From positions 5,054 to 69,053 of the forward strand of contig JBBSUK010000003.1 of assembly GCA_038234975.1 (NCBI GenBank): a stretch of 64,000 bases of DNA, given 5' to 3'. Below, in pieces: positions 60,807 through 64,000 of the stretch. Position numbers and translations under genes: made by a program. The notes beneath the pieces were generated by a model. That model worked only from the letters and a program-made list of their open reading frames with translations. It was not told the DNA's origin and did no database searches. Position 1 is the stretch's first letter, and the number at the start of each line of letters is the position of its first letter. This stretch comes from Schlegelella_A sp038234975. GTDB taxonomy: Bacteria; Pseudomonadota; Gammaproteobacteria; Burkholderiales; Burkholderiaceae_C.

Positions 60807-62692
60807 CGCTGGCGTCGTTCGTCCTGCAGGCCCTCGGGGGCCTGTCGTCCGCATCGGCGCTGTTTCTCGTGGCGAGCGGGCTGTCGCTGATCTTCGGCGT
60901 CACCCGCGTCGTCAACTTTGCGCACGGCTCGTTCTACATGCTCGGCCTCTACGTGGCGGTGTGGCTGACCGACCGCCTCACCGGCCTCGGCGCGTTCGGC
61001 TGGTGGGCAGCGGTGATCGTCGCGGCGCTGTCGGTCGCGGCGATCGGCGCCGTCGTCGAGATCGTCGTGCTGCGGCGCCTCTATGGCGCGCCCGAGCTCT
61101 ACCAGCTGCTCGCGACCTTCGCGCTCGTGCTCGTGATCCGCGACGCGGCGCTCTGGGCGTTCGGTCCGGAAGACCTGCTCGGACCGAAGGCGCCGGGCAT
61201 GACGGGCGCGGTCGAGGTCCTCGGCCTGCCGTTTCCGGCCTACGACCTGTTCTCGATCGCGGTCGGCCCGCTCGTGCTGCTCGTCCTCTGGGCGCTCCTG
61301 ACGAAGACGCGCTGGGGCCTGCTCGTGCGCGCCGCCACGCAGGACCGCGAGATGGCGGGCGCGCTCGGCGTCAACCAGCGCTGGCTGTTCACGTCGGTGT
61401 TCGCGCTCGGCACGCTGCTCGCCGCGCTCGGCGGTGCGCTGCAGATGCCGCGCGAGCCGGCCAACCTCAACCTCGACCTGGCGCTGATCGGCGAGGTGTT
61501 CGTGGTCGTCGTCGTCGGCGGCATGGGGTCGATCGGCGGCGCCTTCGTCGCCGCGGTGCTGATCGCAATGGTCAAGGCGGTGTGCATCGCCGCCGGCACC
61601 GTCGATCTTTTCGGTGCACCATTCCCGCTCAGCAAGCTCACGCTGGTCGCGGAGTTCGCGGTGATGGCGGTGGTCTTGGTGTGGCGGCCGTGGGGCCTGT
61701 TCGGGAAGCCGCAGCCGCCGGCACGCGGCGCGATGACAGGCGAGGAGCCGCTGCGGCCGCTGCCGGCGGTGTGGCGTCGCGCCGGCTGGGTTGCGCTCGT
61801 GCTGCTCGTCGGCGTCGCGTTTCTCGACGGCGTGTCGCCGTACGCGATCGTGCTGATGATCGACGTGCTGATCGCCGTGCTGTTCGCCGCTAGCCTGCAC
61901 GTGCTGATGGGCCCCTCCGGCATGCACTCGTTCGGTCATGCCGCGTACTTCGGCCTGGGCGCGTACGGCGCGGCGCTGTGCCTGAAGGGCCTCGGGCTGC
62001 CGATGGAAGCGTCGCTCGTGCTGGCGCCGCTGCTCGCGGCAGCCGGCGCGGCGCTGTGCGGCGCTTTCTGCGTGCGCCTGTCGGGCGTCTACCTGGCGAT
62101 GCTCACGCTGGCCTTCGCGCAGATCGTCTGGTCGGTCGTGTTCCAGTGGGACGCGCTCACCGGCGGCAGCAATGGCCTGGTCGGCATCTGGCCGTCGGCG
62201 TGGCTCGCTCCCCGGCCCGCGTACTACCTGCTCACGCTCGCGTTCGTCGTGGCGGGTTGCGCGCTGCTCGTGCGGCTGCTGCACGCGCCGCTCGGCCTCG
62301 CGCTGCGCGGCTCGCGCGACTCGCCGCTGCGCGCCGCGTCGATCGGCATCGTCGTGCCGCGGCTGCAGTGGGTCGCCTTCGTCGTCGCCGGCACGCTGGC
62401 GGGCGTTGCCGGGTCGCTGTTCGCGTTCGCCAAGGGCACGATTTCGCCCGAGACGCTCGGCGTCGGCAAATCGGTCGACGGGCTGGTGATGGTGCTGCTC
62501 GGCGGCGTCACGTCGGTGTCGGGGCCGTGGGTCGGCGGTTCGCTGTTCACGATCCTGCAGGACACGGTGGCGCGGCAGACGGACTACTGGCGGGCGCTGC
62601 TCGGCGTCGTGATGCTCGCGCTGGTGCTGCTCTTTCCGCTCGGCGTCGCCGGTGGCATCAAGCGGCTCGTGCTGCGCGGCCGTGCGGCATGA
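60803..62692 (+). CDS. Fused LivH-LivM type ABC permease
   Basis: A 629-residue inner-membrane protein combining both permeases of a branched-chain-type ABC importer. The first half (1-310) is LivH-like with FGVTRVVNFAHGSFYMLGLY and GALGVNQRWLFTSVFALGTL; the second half (about 325-629) is LivM-like with LMGPSGMHSFGHAAYFGLGA, TGGSNGLVGIW and RDSPLRAASIGIVVPRLQWV. A hydrophilic linker around residues 300-325 joins them. TTG at 60803 overlaps the binding-protein stop, and the stop overlaps the LivG ATG. A fused permease is known in some Proteobacteria but is less usual than two separate genes. Confidence 0.93.
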   Translation: MTLASFVLQALGGLSSASALFLVASGLSLIFGVTRVVNFAHGSFYMLGLYVAVWLTDRLTGLGAFGWWAAVIVAALSVAAIGAVVEIVVLRRLYGAPELYQLLATFALVLVIRDAALWAFGPEDLLGPKAPGMTGAVEVLGLPFPAYDLFSIAVGPLVLLVLWALLTKTRWGLLVRAATQDREMAGALGVNQRWLFTSVFALGTLLAALGGALQMPREPANLNLDLALIGEVFVVVVVGGMGSIGGAFVAAVLIAMVKAVCIAAGTVDLFGAPFPLSKLTLVAEFAVMAVVLVWRPWGLFGKPQPPARGAMTGEEPLRPLPAVWRRAGWVALVLLVGVAFLDGVSPYAIVLMIDVLIAVLFAASLHVLMGPSGMHSFGHAAYFGLGAYGAALCLKGLGLPMEASLVLAPLLAAAGAALCGAFCVRLSGVYLAMLTLAFAQIVWSVVFQWDALTGGSNGLVGIWPSAWLAPRPAYYLLTLAFVVAGCALLVRLLHAPLGLALRGSRDSPLRAASIGIVVPRLQWVAFVVAGTLAGVAGSLFAFAKGTISPETLGVGKSVDGLVMVLLGGVTSVSGPWVGGSLFTILQDTVARQTDYWRALLGVVMLALVLLFPLGVAGGIKRLVLRGRAA

Positions 62693-63471
62693 GCGGCGAC
62701 GCGCTGCTGCAGGTCCGCCGGCTGGCAAAGTCGTTCGGCGGCGTGCGCGCCGTCGACGGCGTGAGCTTCGATGTGCGCGAAGGCGAGATGCTGGCGTTGA
62801 TCGGCCCGAACGGCGCCGGCAAGACGACCTGCTTCAACATGGTCGGCGGTCAGCTGGTGCCCGACGCCGGATCGGTGACGCTCGCCGGAACGGAGCTCAC
62901 CCGGCTGCGCGCCGACGCGGTCTTTCGCCTCGGCGTCGGCCGCACCTTCCAGATCGCGCAGACGTTCGCGTCGCTCACCGTCGTCGAGAACGTGCAGCTC
63001 GCGCTGCTCTCGCATGCGCGGCGGACGCTGCGGTTCTGGCGGCCCGCCCGTCCGCAGCTCCGCGACCAGGCGACGGCGTTGCTCGCGAGCGTGGGCATCG
63101 TCGCCGACGCCGAGCGCGCCGCGAGCGAACTCGCCTACGGAGACGTGAAACGCCTGGAGCTCGCGATCGCCCTCGCGAACGGGCCGCGGCTGCTGCTGAT
63201 GGACGAGCCCACCGCGGGCATGGGTCCGCACGAGCGCGGCGAGCTGATGGCGCTGGCAAGGCGTCTGGCGCGGGAGCGGCGGATCGGCGTGCTCTTCACC
63301 GAGCACAGCATGGATGTCGTCTTCGCCCACGCCGATCGCGTCATCGTGCTGGCTCGGGGCGAGCTGATCGCGGAGGGAACGCCGGCCGAGGTGCGTGTCG
63401 ATCCCAGCGTGCGGGAGGTCTATTTTGGCGGCGGCACGACGTTCGAGACGGCGCAGGGTGCGCATGCTTGA
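62689..63471 (+). CDS. livG: ABC transporter ATPase, LivG-like
   Basis: ATPase of 260 residues energising the importer. Walker A is GPNGAGKTT (39-47), the Q-loop region lies in RTFQIAQTFASLTVVENVQL, Walker B is RLLLMDEPTAGM, and the H-loop is FTEHSMDVV. The ABC signature reads ELAYGDVKRLELA rather than LSxGQQ, a variation frequent among LivG proteins. The C-terminal GELIAEGTPAEVRVDPSVREVYFGG block is characteristic of the BCAA_ATP_BP-C region. ATG at 62689 overlaps the permease stop (ATGA), and the ATG of LivF starts eight bases before its own stop. Confidence 0.95.
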   Translation: MSGDALLQVRRLAKSFGGVRAVDGVSFDVREGEMLALIGPNGAGKTTCFNMVGGQLVPDAGSVTLAGTELTRLRADAVFRLGVGRTFQIAQTFASLTVVENVQLALLSHARRTLRFWRPARPQLRDQATALLASVGIVADAERAASELAYGDVKRLELAIALANGPRLLLMDEPTAGMGPHERGELMALARRLARERRIGVLFTEHSMDVVFAHADRVIVLARGELIAEGTPAEVRVDPSVREVYFGGGTTFETAQGAHA

Positions 63472-64000
63472 CGTCGCCGGCCTCGACGCGTGGTACGGCC
63501 GCGCGCAGATCCTGTTCGGCGTCTCGCTCGGCGTGACGGCCGGCCAATGCGTGGCACTGGTGGGCCGCAACGGCGCCGGCAAGTCGACGACGATGAAGGC
63601 GATCATGGGCCTCGTGTCGCGCCGGGCGGCCACCTTGCGGTTCAGGGGATCCGACATCTCGCGCCTGGCGCCGTATCGGATCGCCCGCCTCGGCCTCGGC
63701 TGGGTGCCGGAAGACCGGCGCGTGTTCACCGAACTCACCGTGCGCGAGAACCTCGACGTGGCGCGCCAGCCGCCGCGCGACGGCGCGCCCGAATGGACCG
63801 AGCAGCGTCTCTACGCGCTGTTCCCGAACCTCGGCGCGATGCCCGATCGGCCCGGTGGACGCATGAGCGGCGGCGAGCAGCAGATGCTCACGGTGGCGCG
63901 CACGTTGATGGGCCAGCCGCACCTGGTGCTTCTCGACGAGCCTTCGGAAGGCGTGGCGCCGGTGATCGTCGAGGAGATGGCGAAGACGATCGTCGAGCTG
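63464..64000 (+). CDS. livF: ABC transporter ATPase, LivF-like (3' end beyond window)
   Basis: The first 179 codons of the second ATPase of the importer. Visible are ALVGRNGAGKSTTMKAIMGL (Walker A GRNGAGKST), the Q-loop region LGWVPEDRRVFTELTVRENL, the signature MSGGEQQMLTVARTLMGQPH and Walker B LVLLDEPSEGVAP, which with the EGVAP ending is characteristic of LivF. ATG at 63464 overlaps the livG stop by eight bases. The reading frame is open at the window edge; full-length LivF proteins have about 235 residues, so some 55 residues are missing. Genes downstream could include the ring-opening hydrolase missing from this cluster. Confidence 0.95.
   Translation, partial: MLDVAGLDAWYGRAQILFGVSLGVTAGQCVALVGRNGAGKSTTMKAIMGLVSRRAATLRFRGSDISRLAPYRIARLGLGWVPEDRRVFTELTVRENLDVARQPPRDGAPEWTEQRLYALFPNLGAMPDRPGGRMSGGEQQMLTVARTLMGQPHLVLLDEPSEGVAPVIVEEMAKTIVEL

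Noticed and set aside
60740..62728. A 662-codon open frame antisense to the fused permease
   Set aside because: Translation is dominated by Arg, Glu, His and Gln, the mirror of membrane-protein codons; no recognisable domain.

Overview
The window is GC-rich chromosomal DNA (roughly 70% G+C by eye) from what looks like a betaproteobacterium of the order Burkholderiales. The evidence is gene content and order: dksA-hslVU with a one-cysteine DksA; the run corC-lnt-glyQ-glyS-gmhB-plsC-ygjP-like; a fused isobutyryl-CoA mutase IcmF; a MerR/LiuR-type regulator in front of carbonic anhydrase, aceK and thiolase; and the DUF2868/DUF3482 pair. No rRNA, tRNA, CRISPR array, insertion sequence or prophage was recognised. 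Coding density is very high: no gene-free stretch exceeds 300 bases, and the longest is 6106-6378. Many neighbouring genes overlap by 4 bases (ATGA, GTGA or TTGA).

Layout. 1-6813: the 5' part of AMP nucleosidase (cut by the window edge), D-amino-acid dehydrogenase dadA coupled to a biotinyl/carboxyltransferase fusion, a DUF72 protein and small proteins. 6814-13567: IcmF and a PPK2 polyphosphate kinase on the minus strand; DUF4864, coaX and an OsmC protein on the plus strand; a class II aldolase. 13588-19519: a minus-strand block cobW-like, dksA, STAS protein, hslV, hslU. 19688-27538: a plus-strand housekeeping block for envelope and translation. 27540-37529: an MBL hydrolase divergent from a LiuR-like regulator, then carbonic anhydrase, aceK, thiolase, MaoC, acyl-CoA dehydrogenase and a DUF2868/DUF3482 membrane-GTPase pair. 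37514-41205: a TRAP transporter with an unusual TM2-DctQ fusion. 41298-43931: a HAD hydrolase, a VapBC toxin-antitoxin pair and an acyl-CoA dehydrogenase. 44018-47798: a PaoABC-like molybdenum aldehyde oxidoreductase. 47822-52784: VOC protein, methylglutaconyl-CoA hydratase, DUF4126, HMG-CoA lyase, MFS transporter and Fpr.

52822-64000 is the most interesting part. A second molybdenum hydroxylase (FAD subunit plus a fused FeS-Mo subunit) is followed by a 6-hydroxynicotinate-reductase-like iron-sulfur protein, an UPF0280 protein, a DUF1185 protein and a branched-chain-type ABC importer with fused permeases. From the reductase on, neighbouring genes overlap or nearly touch. The layout suggests uptake, hydroxylation and then ring reduction of an N-heterocycle such as nicotinate. 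The UPF0280 protein carries ApbE-like sequence signatures. The characterised 6-hydroxynicotinate reductase of Eubacterium barkeri contains covalently bound flavin and one 2Fe-2S plus two 4Fe-4S clusters. The protein here has exactly the 12 cysteines those clusters would need. I therefore propose that UPF0280 is a dedicated flavin transferase for this reductase; this is an inference, not shown.

Together the genes describe a versatile aerobic heterotroph. It has branched-chain amino-acid and acyl-CoA catabolism (IcmF, LiuC, LiuE, thiolase, dehydrogenases), two molybdenum hydroxylase systems and several organic-acid or amino-acid importers. These are interleaved with conserved protein-quality, translation and envelope genes.
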